From DATCMA01 sp036563645 (lineage in GTDB: Bacteria > Actinomycetota > Actinomycetes > Mycobacteriales > Micromonosporaceae): 64,000 bases of DNA. Shown piece after piece: positions 1 to 8,675 of the stretch (positions within the stretch are counted from its first letter, which is position 1; each line of letters begins with the position of its first letter). The notes under the pieces are model-generated. The model searched no databases, was not told the origin of the DNA, and worked only from the letters and a program-made list of their open reading frames with translations. The stretch is taken from assembly GCA_036563645.1 (NCBI GenBank), contig DATCMA010000029.1:1-64000 (forward strand), in the 5' to 3' direction. The translations under genes and the position numbers were made by a program.

Positions 1-811
1 GATGAGGGCACGCCAAGATCGTCACTGAAGCTGTACTTCGAACTGCTCGATACCGTCATGGCTGCGGCAACGGCCGACAGGATCATTCCGAGCAATCCGT
101 GTGACGGGGTAAAGCTCGCCCAGGTTCTCCGTGGCCTGTCTCGGGCACCGAAGTGGGTTCCAACCGAAGACGAAGTGCTGGCGCTGCTCGACGCCGTCCC
201 GGCAAGGTACCGGGCCGCAATATGGCTCGGCGCTGGCCAGGGATGCCGGCTGGGCGAGGTCCTAGGGATGGAAAACAGCCCTCGATGCCTTGATCACGAG
301 AGTGGCGAGCTACATGTAATTCAGCAGTTGCGCTACTCCCCGAAGGAGTACGGCGGTTCTTACCTCTGCCCTCCCCAAGGCCGGTTCATCTGGCACGGTC
401 GACCTGGACCCGGTCGTCGGTGAGGCTTTGGCCGAGCACGTCCGGCGGTTCCCGCCAGTCGAGGTGGAACTGATCGACATCACGCCGGGCGAGCCTGTTC
501 GTCGGGTGGTTCCGCTGCTCTTCACCACGACGCACGGAAACCCGTTCACCGACCGGACGTGGTCGCGGGAGTGGGCGGGTTGGCGCGACGCCGCCGGCTG
601 GCCCAAGGAGCACGGCACCTTTCACGCGCTCCGGCATTTCTTCGCCACCACGCTGATCACGAACCACACGGAGCCGCAGGAGGTTCAACGACTGCTTCGG
701 CACAAGACGCTGAGGATCACGTTGGAGACATACGTCCACTGGTGGCCGAAGCGGGACCGCCGTCGCGGCGTTGTCGGCGCGCTACTGAAGGCCGCAGCCG
801 AGCGTCCCTAG
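1..811 (+). pseudogene. Tyrosine recombinase/integrase, frameshifted and truncated by the window edge
   Basis: This is a phage- or ICE-type site-specific tyrosine recombinase, open from base 1 without a start codon, so its 5' part lies outside the window. The catalytic motifs are visible: GCRLGE (first Arg), HALRHFF (His-x-x-Arg), LLRHKT (second His) and the nucleophile in TYVHWWP. They lie in two frames. Frame 1 covers about 1-366 and ends in the linker after YGGSYL. Frame 2 resumes at about 368 with ALPKAGSSGTVDLDP and runs to a TAG at 809-811. One extra base in the C-rich tract near 361-379 explains the shift. The reading frame stops 92 bp from the 3' end of tRNA-Ala, a common integration target. 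I infer the remnant of an integrated element; a sequencing error at the C-run is the alternative. Confidence 0.8.
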
Positions 812-903
812 ACGTCGCAGCAAGCGCAAGATCAGTTGTGGATTGTGCCCAGCTTGTGCCGGATGATCTTGAGAAGAGAGTAACAGCTGGTAAGAGCGGT
901 GAT

Positions 904-979
904 TGGTGGAGCCGAGGGGACTCGAACCCCTAACCCCTGCCTTGCAAAGGCAGTGCTCTGCCAGTTGAGCTACGGCCCC
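904..979 (-). tRNA. tRNA-Ala(UGC)
   Basis: The minus strand folds as a cloverleaf. The acceptor strands GGGGCCG and CGGCTCC pair, the anticodon loop carries TGC (Ala), and the T arm contains GGTTCGAGTCC. The discriminator A is at 907 and a CCA tail is encoded at 904-906. Its 3' end faces the integrase remnant, so the 3' half of this gene is the likely attB/attL core of the decayed element. The partner attachment repeat would lie left of the window. Confidence 0.95.
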
Positions 980-1035
980 GCTGGCGCGCGGCGCCGACTG
1001 GGGGGATACGAAGAATCAGGCAGAGGTTGTCGCTC

Positions 1036-1164
1036 TTAGCGAAGATCCGGCGTGGTGGTCGCCTCGTGCCACAGCGCGCGCTCGTCGTTCGCTGCCTTGA
1101 CCTTCTTAGCGATCAGGGCCACGACACCGATGACACCCGCGACGATCAGGAGCTTTTTCACCAT
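1036..1164 (-). CDS. DLW-39 family small membrane-associated protein
   Basis: This 42-residue peptide starts with MVKKLLIVAG, has a hydrophobic stretch at about residues 5-19, then KKVKAANDERALWHEAT and a short polar tail. It matches the tiny DLW-39 proteins that actinomycetes encode between the tRNA-Ile and tRNA-Ala genes downstream of gyrA; here the core reads ALW rather than DLW. A GGGGG-type ribosome-binding site lies just upstream of the ATG. The single N-terminal membrane segment suggests association with the inner membrane. The function is unknown. The gene is below usual ORF-length cut-offs and is easily missed, but its position and sequence support it. Confidence 0.85.
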   Translation of the reverse strand: MVKKLLIVAGVIGVVALIAKKVKAANDERALWHEATTTPDLR

Positions 1165-1206
1165 CAGGTGGCCCCCTTCGCTACACCTGCTGCCCGAGTG
1201 TGGGAG

Positions 1207-1280
1207 TGGGGCTAGCTGGAATCGAACCAGCGACCTCAGAGTTATCAGCTCTGCGCTCTAACCGACTGAGCTATAGCCCC
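1207..1280 (-). tRNA. tRNA-Ile(GAU)
   Basis: The minus strand gives acceptor GGGGCTA pairing with TAGCCCC, a D arm AGCTCAGTCGGTTAGAGC, anticodon GAT (Ile) and a T arm GGTTCGATTCC. The discriminator is A at 1207. CCA is not encoded, because the next bases read CTC, unlike the neighbouring tRNA-Ala. Confidence 0.95.
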
Positions 1281-1478
1281 GCACGCGCCGACACAGGTTA
1301 CCGCACCACCGTCCCAAACCCCAACTCGGGGTGGTCCGGCGGGCCGGAACGCGTCTCGAGCGCTGATCGCTTGGCCCTCGTAGGCGATACCACAAGGGAG
1401 AACGACCACAAGGGTGAACGCCGCCGTGGGCCGATCTCTTCCCGGCGGTAACGCCGTTCGAAGATTACCTGATACGCG

Positions 1479-1512
1479 ACACCGGGGCGACCGCCGGGCG
1501 GCGCCCCGGTGT
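1479..1512 (-). terminator. Stem-loop after the gyrA-DUF3566 unit
   Basis: ACACCGGGGC (1479-1488) pairs perfectly with GCCCCGGTGT (1503-1512). The 14-nt loop holds a second small GC hairpin. It lies 11 bp past the stop codon of the DUF3566 gene. There is no T tract, so it would act as an intrinsic terminator without a U-tail. Confidence 0.55.
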
Positions 1513-1522
1513 GTCCGTGTCG

Positions 1523-2389
1523 CTAGTCCCGTTCGGCGAGGGTGACCTCAATACCGCCGACGAGATCCGCGCAGACGTTGTAGATGAACGCGCTCAAGGT
1601 GGCGAGCGCCGTGAAGAGCACGACGTTCACCAGCCCGATCAGGGCCGACGTACCGATCACGCCCTTCGCGGTGATCTTGAAGCCGCCACCCCCATCGCCG
1701 CCAGCGCTGACGACGTCGCTCAGGCTGCCGTTGATGCTGGCGAAGACGCCCATCGCGTCGAGTGCGAGGTACAGCACCGACGTCGCGACGATCATGACGA
1801 CGAACAACACCAGCGAGACGGCGAACGAGAACTTCATGACCGACCAGGGGTCGATTCGCCGGATCGTCAGCCGAGCGCGCCGTGGCCCACGGGCCGCCGC
1901 TGACGTGACGGTGCTGCGCGCCACCCGGACCGCATCGGCCACCCGGGCCGCGCCGACGGCGGGCCGCGCCTGCCCGATCGTCCGCACCGACGCCGCCCCT
2001 ACCGCGGTCCGCCCGGTCGTCGCCGGGCGCGTGCCATCCGGCGTCGCACTCGCCCGCACGCCGCCCTGCGCGCCGTCCGGGCTGGGCTTCACCCCGCTGG
2101 TCGCCGTCCCCGTGCCCGCCGCGGCCGCCTGGACAGGAGACGTCGCCGGTTCTTTCTTGTTCTCGGACTTCCCACTCGCCTCGGCCTTGGACGACCCCCC
2201 GGACGTCACGCCAGACGCCTGGGCGCTCTTCGATGCCTGGGTGCCTTGCGCAGATGGCCCGTCCCCGGGAACGGTCGCACGCCCGACAGCCGCGCGACCG
2301 GCCGCGGAGGACTTGGCATCACCGGCCTCCTCGTCGACGGGGGTCGTCGAGGCCGCCGAAGGCCCCGACTTCGCCTGTGTCTCCGCCAT
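1523..2389 (-). CDS. DUF3566 family transmembrane protein
   Basis: The protein has 288 residues. The first ~165 are low-complexity and rich in Ala, Ser, Thr and Gly. A basic segment (RGPRRARLTIRRIDPWSVMKFSF) leads into a first membrane helix at about 187-209 and a second at about 242-269, the usual DUF3566 layout. DUF3566 genes follow gyrA in many actinobacteria (Rv0007-like), and the function is unclear. The ATG overlaps the gyrA stop (TGATG), so translation is probably coupled; a TTG one codon upstream is possible but less likely. The N-terminal region carries GRAAVGRATVP and TGRTAVGAASV, repeats shared with the class A PBP at 38891-41728. Confidence 0.88.
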   Translation of the reverse strand: MAETQAKSGPSAASTTPVDEEAGDAKSSAAGRAAVGRATVPGDGPSAQGTQASKSAQASGVTSGGSSKAEASGKSENKKEPATSPVQAAAAGTGTATSGVKPSPDGAQGGVRASATPDGTRPATTGRTAVGAASVRTIGQARPAVGAARVADAVRVARSTVTSAAARGPRRARLTIRRIDPWSVMKFSFAVSLVLFVVMIVATSVLYLALDAMGVFASINGSLSDVVSAGGDGGGGFKITAKGVIGTSALIGLVNVVLFTALATLSAFIYNVCADLVGGIEVTLAERD

Positions 2390-4908
2390 CAATTGTCCTG
2401 TTCGTCAGGCTCGTCGGCATTGCGAGCAATGGCCACAATCGTTACGCCGTCTGGGAGGTCCATGAGCTTAACCCCCATTGTGTTCCGATCCCGGGTACGC
2501 CGTACAGGCTTCACGGGAGTCCGGATGACGCCGCCCGTACTGGTGATGGCGAACAACTCATCATCCGGGTGGACCACGAGCGCTCCCACGAGCGCACCAC
2601 GGCGCTCGGTGATTTTCGCGGTCAGCACACCCTTACCGCCACGTCCCTGGACCGGGTACTCCTCGATGGGTGTGCGCTTTGCGTACCCCCCGTCCGTCGC
2701 CACCAAAACATCCATGCCCTCGCGAACCACTTCCATCGCGAGCAGCTCATCGTCCTCGCTGAAGCGCATGCCGATGACGCCGGAGGTCGCCCGTCCCATC
2801 GGACGCAGCGCTTCATCGTTGGCATTAAATCGAATCGCCAACGCGTTCTTGGAGACGAGGAGGAGGTCTTCCTCCGGCGACACCAGCGCGGCGCCGACGA
2901 CTTCGTCTCCCTCCCGGAGATTGATGGCGATAATTCCACCGGTGCGGTTGGAGTCGAACTCCGACAGCCGCGTCTTCTTCACCAGACCCTTCTTTGTGGC
3001 GAGCACGAGGTAGGGCGCCACGTCGTAGCTCGGGATCTGGATGACCTGGGCGATGTACTCGTCGGGCTGGAAAGCGAGCAGGTTCGCCACGTGCTGGCCC
3101 CGCGCCACCCGGTTGGCCTCCGGCAGCTCGTACGCCTTGAGCCGATACACCCGCCCTTTGTTCGTGAAGAACAGGATCCAGTCGTGGGTGGAACAGATGA
3201 AGAAGTGGCTGACGATGTCGTCCTGCCGCAGCGACGCGCCACTGACACCCTTGCCGCCCCGCCGCTGCGAACGGTATTGATCGAGCTTGGTGCGCTTGGC
3301 GTACCCGGTCCGCGTGATCGTCACGACGACGTCCTCGCGGGCGATGAGGTCCTCCATCGAGACCTCGCCCTCGAACGGGACGATCTTGGTGCGCCGCTCA
3401 TCGCCCCAGCGCGCGACGATCTCGCCCAGCTCGTCTGAGACGATCTTCCGCTGCCGTTCGGGCTTCTCCAGGATGTCCTTGAGATCGGCGATGTCGAGCT
3501 CGAGCTTGGCCAGCTCGTCGATAATCTTCTGGCGCTCCAACGCGGCCAGCCGGCGGAGCTGCATGTCGAGGATCGCGGTCGCCTGAATCTCGTCGATGCC
3601 GAGCAGCTCCATCAAGCCCGTACGCGCCTCGTCCACGGTCGGGGACTGCCGGATCAGCGCGATCACCTCATCGAGCGCGTCGAGCGCCCGCACCAGCCCG
3701 CGCAGGATGTGCGCCCGCTCCTCCGCCTTACGCAGGCGGAACGCGGTCCGCCGCCGGATGACGTCGACCTGGTGGTCGACGTAGTAGCGGACGAACTGCG
3801 CGAGGTTGAGCGTACGCGGCACCCCGTCGACCAGGGCCAACATGTTGGCGCCGAAGGTCTCCTGGAGCTGGGTGTGCTTGTACAGGTTATTGAGGACGAC
3901 CTTCGGTACCGCGTCCCGCTTGAGCACCAGGACGATCCGCATCCCGGTGCGTCCGGAGGACTCGTCGCGGATGTCGGCGATGCCGGCGATCTTGCCTTCT
4001 TTGATCAGCTCGGCGATGCGCTCCGCCAAGTTGTCGGGGTTGACCTGGTACGGCAGCTCGGTGATGACGAGGCAGGTCCGCCCCTTGCTGTCCTCCTCGA
4101 CCTCGACCACGCCACGCATCCGGATCGAGCCGCGGCCCGTCCGGTACGCGTCCTGGATGCCGGCGGTGCCGACGATGAGACCGGCGGTGGGGAAATCCGG
4201 CCCCTTGACGATCTCGAGCAACGCGTTGAGCGTCGTCTCCTCGTCCGCGTCTGGGTGCTCCAGGCACCACTGCACCGCCGCGGCAATCTCCCGGAGGTTG
4301 TGCGGCGGGATCTTGGTGGCCATGCCGACCGCGATCCCCTCCGAACCGTTGATCAGCAGGTTCGGGATCCGCGACGGCAGGATGGTCGGCTCCTTCGCCC
4401 GGCCGTCGTAGTTGTCCTGGAAATCGACGGTGTCCTCGTCGATGTCCCGCAGCATCTCCATCGCCAGCGGGTCGAGCTTGCACTCGGTGTACCGCATGGC
4501 CGCCGCGGGGTCGTTGCCGGGCGAACCGAAGTTGCCGTTGCCGTCGATCAGTGGGTAGCGCAGTGACCACGGCTGGGCCATCCGCACCAGCGCGTCGTAG
4601 ATCGCGGCGTCGCCGTGCGGGTGGAACTGACCCATCACGTCGCCCACGACTCGGGAGCACTTCACGTAGCCCCGGTCAGGCCGGTATCCCGAGTCGTACA
4701 TGGCGTAGAGGATCTTGCGGTGCACCGGCTTGAGACCGTCACGGACGTCCGGCAGGGCCCGCCCCACGATGACGCTCATGGCGTAGTCGAGGTAGGAGCG
4801 CTGCATCTCCACCTCGAGCCCCACCGGCTCGATACGGTCACGCTGAATGACCGCGCCGGTGGCCGGCTGCTCCGGCTCGTTATTGAGAGACTCGGGACTG
4901 TCCGTCAC
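2389..4908 (-). CDS. gyrA: DNA gyrase subunit A
   Basis: This is the breakage-reunion subunit of DNA gyrase, acting with GyrB to introduce negative supercoils. It has 839 residues, the normal size. The winged-helix domain contains HPHGDAAIYD (96-105) and the catalytic Tyr140 in AMRYTECKL. The C-terminal pinwheel carries the GyrA box QRRGGKG and the protein ends in an acidic tail. Ala101 sits where E. coli has Ser83, the residue also found in mycobacterial GyrA and associated with lower intrinsic quinolone sensitivity. The start is GTG. A 127-bp gap containing DnaA boxes separates it from gyrB, and the DUF3566 gene follows with overlapping stop and start codons. Confidence 0.98.
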   Translation of the reverse strand: MTDSPESLNNEPEQPATGAVIQRDRIEPVGLEVEMQRSYLDYAMSVIVGRALPDVRDGLKPVHRKILYAMYDSGYRPDRGYVKCSRVVGDVMGQFHPHGDAAIYDALVRMAQPWSLRYPLIDGNGNFGSPGNDPAAAMRYTECKLDPLAMEMLRDIDEDTVDFQDNYDGRAKEPTILPSRIPNLLINGSEGIAVGMATKIPPHNLREIAAAVQWCLEHPDADEETTLNALLEIVKGPDFPTAGLIVGTAGIQDAYRTGRGSIRMRGVVEVEEDSKGRTCLVITELPYQVNPDNLAERIAELIKEGKIAGIADIRDESSGRTGMRIVLVLKRDAVPKVVLNNLYKHTQLQETFGANMLALVDGVPRTLNLAQFVRYYVDHQVDVIRRRTAFRLRKAEERAHILRGLVRALDALDEVIALIRQSPTVDEARTGLMELLGIDEIQATAILDMQLRRLAALERQKIIDELAKLELDIADLKDILEKPERQRKIVSDELGEIVARWGDERRTKIVPFEGEVSMEDLIAREDVVVTITRTGYAKRTKLDQYRSQRRGGKGVSGASLRQDDIVSHFFICSTHDWILFFTNKGRVYRLKAYELPEANRVARGQHVANLLAFQPDEYIAQVIQIPSYDVAPYLVLATKKGLVKKTRLSEFDSNRTGGIIAINLREGDEVVGAALVSPEEDLLLVSKNALAIRFNANDEALRPMGRATSGVIGMRFSEDDELLAMEVVREGMDVLVATDGGYAKRTPIEEYPVQGRGGKGVLTAKITERRGALVGALVVHPDDELFAITSTGGVIRTPVKPVRRTRDRNTMGVKLMDLPDGVTIVAIARNADEPDEQDN

Positions 4909-4944
4909 TGTCTACCCTTTATCGACTCAATGCCGCTTATGCCC

Positions 4945-4984
4945 TGTGGATAACGGCTGTGGAAAACATCGGAACTGTGGATAA
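4945..4984. promoter_or_regulatory. DnaA-box cluster between gyrB and gyrA
   Basis: Three 9-mers in the same orientation lie in 40 bp: TGTGGATAA at 4945-4953, TGTGGAAAA at 4958-4966 and TGTGGATAA at 4976-4984. The first and third are perfect matches (reverse complement TTATCCACA) and the middle one has one mismatch. They sit 37-76 bp upstream of the gyrA GTG, where DnaA could affect gyrA transcription or bind as a titration site. Confidence 0.7.
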
Positions 4985-5035
4985 CCCTGTGAAGTGACGC
5001 GGTCGCCGAACGCAGCAACCATCAGGGCATCCGCG

Positions 5036-6976
5036 CTAGATGTCGAGGAATCGCACATCCTTGGCGTTGCGCTGAATGAACAGCCGCCGTGCCTCGACAT
5101 CCTCGCCCATCAGGAGGCTGAACAGCTCATCCGCTGTCGCCGCGTCATCGAGCGTGACCTGGCGCAGGGTCCGCGTCGCCGGGTTCATCGTGGTCTCCCA
5201 CAGCTCCGTGTAGTTCATCTCACCGAGGCCCTTGAACCGCTGGATGTCCTCCGGCTTCGCGTTGGGCTTCTGCTGCTGACGCAACGCGATGAGCCCGTCC
5301 CGCTCGCGATCCGAGTAGGCGTACTGAATGTCGTCGCCCTTCTTGTTCCACTTGATCTTGTAGAGCGGCGGGGCGGCGAGGTAGACGTGGCCGAGCTCCA
5401 CCAACGGCCGCATGAAGCGGAAGAGCAGGGTGAGCAAGAGCGTCTGGATGTGCTGGCCGTCCACGTCGGCGTCAGCCATCAAGACGATCTTGTGATAGCG
5501 CAGCTTCTCAATGTCGAAGTCGTCGTGGATCCCGGTCCCGAGCGCGGTAATCAGCGACTGGACCTCGGCGTTCTTGAGCACGCGGTCGATCCGCGCCTTC
5601 TCCACGTTCAGGATCTTGCCGCGGATCGGGAGGATGGCCTGCGTACGCGGGTCACGTCCCTGCTTCGCGGAGCCGCCGGCGGAATCCCCCTCGACGATGA
5701 ACAGCTCGCACTCGCGGGGATCGGTCGACTGGCAGTCCGCCAGCTTGCCCGGCATCGAGCCCGATTCCAGCAGCGACTTCCGGCGGGCCAGCTTCCGGGC
5801 CTGCGCCGCGGCGATCCGCGCCCGCGCGGCCTGGCTTGCCTTCGCGATGATGATCTTCGCCTCGGACGGGTTGCGCTCGAACCAGTCCGTCAGCCAGTCG
5901 TGGCAAACCCGGTGCACGAAGCTCTTCACCGGCGTGTTGCCGAGCTTGGTCTTCGTCTGCCCCTCGAACTGCGGGTTGGTCAGCTTCACCGAGATGATCG
6001 CCGCGAGCCCTTCGCGGATGTCCTCACCCGTCAGCTTGTCGTCGCCCTTGAGGAGCTTCCGATCCGAGGCGTACCGGTTGACCACGCTGGTCAGCGCCGC
6101 CCGAAAGCCCTCCTCGTGGGTGCCACCCTCGTGGGTGTTGATCGTGTTCGCGAAGGTGTAGACCGACTCCCCGTAGGACTCGTTCCACTGCATCGCGACC
6201 TCGACCGACATCCCCTCCTCCGCAGCGCTGAACTCGATCACGCTGGGGTGGATGGGGTTCTTCGCCGCGTTGAGGTGCCGGACGAAGTCCGCGATGCCGC
6301 CCTCGTAGTAGAACGTGGCCTCCCGCGGCTTGCCGTCCTCGAGGACCCGCTCGTCCCGCAACTGAATGGTCAGGCCGCGGTTGAGGAAGGCCATCTCCTG
6401 CAACCGGCGGTAGATCGTCTCGAAGGAGAACTCGACCGTCTCGAAGATCTGCGGATCGGGCCAGAAAGCGACCGCCGACCCCGTCCGGTCGGTGGGCTCG
6501 CCCTTCTCCAGCGGACCCGGCTTGGAGTTGACGTACTGCTGCCGCCACACGTAGCCGTCCTTGTGAATCTCGACGGCCATCCGCGTGGACAGCGCGTTCA
6601 CCACCGACACGCCGACCCCGTGCAGACCGCCGGAGACGGTGTACGCCTTGCCGTCGAACTTGCCACCCGCGTGCAGGACGGTGAGCGCCACCTCGACGCC
6701 CGGCTTCTTCAGCTTCGGGTGCAGGTCAACCGGGAAGCCGCGGCCATTGTCGGTGACCCGAACCCCGCCGTCGGCGAGGAGCTCCACGATGATCGTGTCG
6801 CAGTAACCGGCGAGGGCCTCGTCAACCGCGTTGTCGACGACCTCCCAGACCAGGTGGTGCAGACCCCGCTCCCCCGTCGAACCGATATACATCCCGGGAC
6901 GTTTGCGGACCGCCTCCAGCCCTTCCAGGACCGTGAGCGATTCAGCGGTGTATTCCTGCTTCTCCTGAGCTGCCAC
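5036..6976 (-). CDS. gyrB: DNA gyrase subunit B
   Basis: This is the ATPase subunit of gyrase, 646 residues. The GHKL ATP site shows VDNAVDEA (47-54), DNGRGFP (76-82) and GGLHGVG (116-122). The TOPRIM metal site shows EGDSAGG (428-434) and DADVDGQ (501-507). The C-terminus KDVRFLDI is typical. The start is GTG, preceded by GAAGGTGG. It is transcribed in the same direction as gyrA. A 527-bp gap upstream, with a possible promoter and an inverted repeat, separates it from the oppositely oriented gene at 7504. Confidence 0.98.
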   Translation of the reverse strand: MAAQEKQEYTAESLTVLEGLEAVRKRPGMYIGSTGERGLHHLVWEVVDNAVDEALAGYCDTIIVELLADGGVRVTDNGRGFPVDLHPKLKKPGVEVALTVLHAGGKFDGKAYTVSGGLHGVGVSVVNALSTRMAVEIHKDGYVWRQQYVNSKPGPLEKGEPTDRTGSAVAFWPDPQIFETVEFSFETIYRRLQEMAFLNRGLTIQLRDERVLEDGKPREATFYYEGGIADFVRHLNAAKNPIHPSVIEFSAAEEGMSVEVAMQWNESYGESVYTFANTINTHEGGTHEEGFRAALTSVVNRYASDRKLLKGDDKLTGEDIREGLAAIISVKLTNPQFEGQTKTKLGNTPVKSFVHRVCHDWLTDWFERNPSEAKIIIAKASQAARARIAAAQARKLARRKSLLESGSMPGKLADCQSTDPRECELFIVEGDSAGGSAKQGRDPRTQAILPIRGKILNVEKARIDRVLKNAEVQSLITALGTGIHDDFDIEKLRYHKIVLMADADVDGQHIQTLLLTLLFRFMRPLVELGHVYLAAPPLYKIKWNKKGDDIQYAYSDRERDGLIALRQQQKPNAKPEDIQRFKGLGEMNYTELWETTMNPATRTLRQVTLDDAATADELFSLLMGEDVEARRLFIQRNAKDVRFLDI

Positions 6977-7215
6977 CCCTGGCCACCTTCTCGCACCCCG
7001 CAGCGCGGGCGCGGGTTCGGCGGGCGATCCCCGACGGCAGGCACGTGAACCGGCAACCGACCACCCCCACGGACGGATGATCGGGATGAGCCGGACGCGT
7101 CGGTCGCCGCGGTCACCCGCGGATCACGATCGGTCAGTCGCCCCGCGGAGGCGGCCACCAGCCTCGGATTTCGCCACAGCCGCCCCTCCACAGGGCTTCC
7201 CCTGTCTCAGGGTCA

Positions 7216-7257
7216 ATCCTACTGTGCGGAGAGGACATGGCCAGGATGCGCCATCCT
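7216..7257 (-). promoter_or_regulatory. Possible gyrB promoter with inverted repeat
   Basis: On the minus strand a TAGGAT hexamer (7216-7221) resembles an actinobacterial -10 element about 240 bp upstream of gyrB; the -35 region (CTGGCC) is weak. Just upstream, AGGATG-CGC-CATCCT (7243-7257) is a perfect 6-bp inverted repeat that would overlap the -35 region and could be an operator. The rest of the 6977-7503 gap shows no coding signal. Confidence 0.35.
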
Positions 7258-7503
7258 ATGGGGCGCCTCAGAGCCCCGTAGCCGGCCTCACTATCGGGGG
7301 ACCATCCCCCCTACACGCGACCTACGAGCGGGCCATAGCGCGCCGCACAGCCGCCTATCCGGTACCAACCATCGTGCGAGTGGGGGTCGCGCGAAGCGAC
7401 CGCGATGCCGTACCCTCTCGGGCGCTTCCTCATAACCGAACGATTGGTACAACCACGCGCAACCCGCCCAGGGATGCGACGCGGTCAGGGAAGGTGTCGC
7501 CCG

Positions 7504-8058
7504 ATGGGGCTGGACAACGTCGCCGTACGGTGGCCGCGTACCGGCCCGGCCTACGAGCCGGTCGCGCCAGCGGAGTTCAAGGACTTCGCCGAGTTGGCCG
7601 AACAACCGGGGATCGAGCCGTCAACCGCGGCGTTGGCTGGACACATCGCGAAGACCGGCACCGTGCCGGCGAGCGCGTACACCGATCTCGTCGACCTCCT
7701 GCTCGGGCTCGACGGCGTGCTGTACGCCACAGACGCCACGGCCGAGGAACAAGATCCAGTCATCGATCCCGACGGCTGCGCGTGGATCGCCGGCGGGCTC
7801 GAACGCTTCGTCGAAGGACACCGCCCGCACGGCGACGTCGTCACCTTCGAGAGCGTCGGGGCGGTGCTGCGGGCCGCGCTCTCCGGCGGGCGCCTCGCCG
7901 AGCAGCAACTCCGGTGGCTGGACAGCCGGCTCAACGCCATGCGCGACGCCTCCGGCCAAGGCCCGGCGTGGAACTTCCCCCGCTCCGAGCTGGCCGTCCT
8001 CGCGCGGTTCTACCGCCGCTGCGCTGACCAAGGCTTCGCGGTCCTCGCCAGCTACTGA
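7504..8058 (+). CDS. Hypothetical protein between gyrB and dciA
   Basis: The protein has 184 residues and no family I recognise. It is predicted soluble: no signal peptide or membrane helix, acidic overall, with an alpha-helical look in the second half (LAEQQLRWLDSRLNAMRD, ELAVLARFYRRCADQ). ATG at 7504 is preceded by AGGGAAGG with suitable spacing; the longer frame from 7405 has an atypical Arg-rich leader and is not preferred. It is the only rightward gene between the gyr genes and oriC, and it breaks the usual gyrB-dciA neighbourhood. Codon use is GC3-rich like its neighbours, so recent transfer is not evident. Confidence 0.75.
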   Translation: MGLDNVAVRWPRTGPAYEPVAPAEFKDFAELAEQPGIEPSTAALAGHIAKTGTVPASAYTDLVDLLLGLDGVLYATDATAEEQDPVIDPDGCAWIAGGLERFVEGHRPHGDVVTFESVGAVLRAALSGGRLAEQQLRWLDSRLNAMRDASGQGPAWNFPRSELAVLARFYRRCADQGFAVLASY

Positions 8059-8099
8059 GCCGTGAGCCCCAGTGGCGCGGCCCGCCGGCTCGCTACTAG

Positions 8100-8675
8100 T
8101 CAGCCGTCCGTATCCCGCGGGCCACGCCCGCGCACGCGCCAGGCACCACGCGGCCGCGACGGCGCGACCGGGCCGTGAATCCGCAGCCGGCGCACCACGC
8201 CGTGGCCGACCTCTGCGGCGATCCGGCGCAGCAGCGACGGGGCCAGCAAGCGCAACTGGGTCGCCCACGCGGTCGACTCGGCCGCCACGGTCAGCTCCCC
8301 ATCGGCCAGCTTCATCGGCCGGCACCGCGCGGCGATCTCGGCCCCGACTACCCGCTCCCACGCGCCGAAGAGGGTCGCTTCCGCCGCCGGTCGCTGCCAG
8401 CCACGCTCCTTGATGAGTCGTGCGAGCACGTCCCCGAACCGCTGGGGATCTCGCGGATCCGGCCCCGGCCCCGAGTAGCCCCGCAGCCGAAGGCCCTCGC
8501 CGTCCGCGTCCGCGCCGGTCGCCGTCCGTCCCCCCGCCGTCCGCCCGCGCGGCGCGAGCCGGCCCCGCCGCGCCAGCGCCGCGTCGAGCACCGCCCGAGC
8601 GAGCTGGGGCCCCGCGCGGCGTGCCGCGTCACGCTCCCCCGAGGAGGGCTCTGGCCGCGACTCCTGGTCCGTCAC
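8100..8675 (-). CDS. dciA: DciA-like DUF721 protein
   Basis: This 191-residue protein has a variable polar N-terminus and a C-terminal DUF721 domain (FGDVLARLIKERGWQRPAAEATLFGAWERVVGAEIAARCRP, then WATQLRLLAPSLLRRIAAEVGHGVVRRLRIHGP). DciA proteins interact with the replicative helicase DnaB and help load or operate it. The start codon overlaps the recF stop by 4 nt, so it is translationally coupled to recF. In many actinobacteria this is the gene between recF and gyrB. Confidence 0.88.
   Translation of the reverse strand: MTDQESRPEPSSGERDAARRAGPQLARAVLDAALARRGRLAPRGRTAGGRTATGADADGEGLRLRGYSGPGPDPRDPQRFGDVLARLIKERGWQRPAAEATLFGAWERVVGAEIAARCRPMKLADGELTVAAESTAWATQLRLLAPSLLRRIAAEVGHGVVRRLRIHGPVAPSRPRGAWRVRGRGPRDTDG

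Noticed and set aside
4994..7048. 684-codon open frame on the + strand opposite gyrB
   Set aside because: It is a shadow of the GC-rich gyrB codons; composition is Arg/Val/Leu-rich with no recognisable domain, and gyrB is unambiguous.
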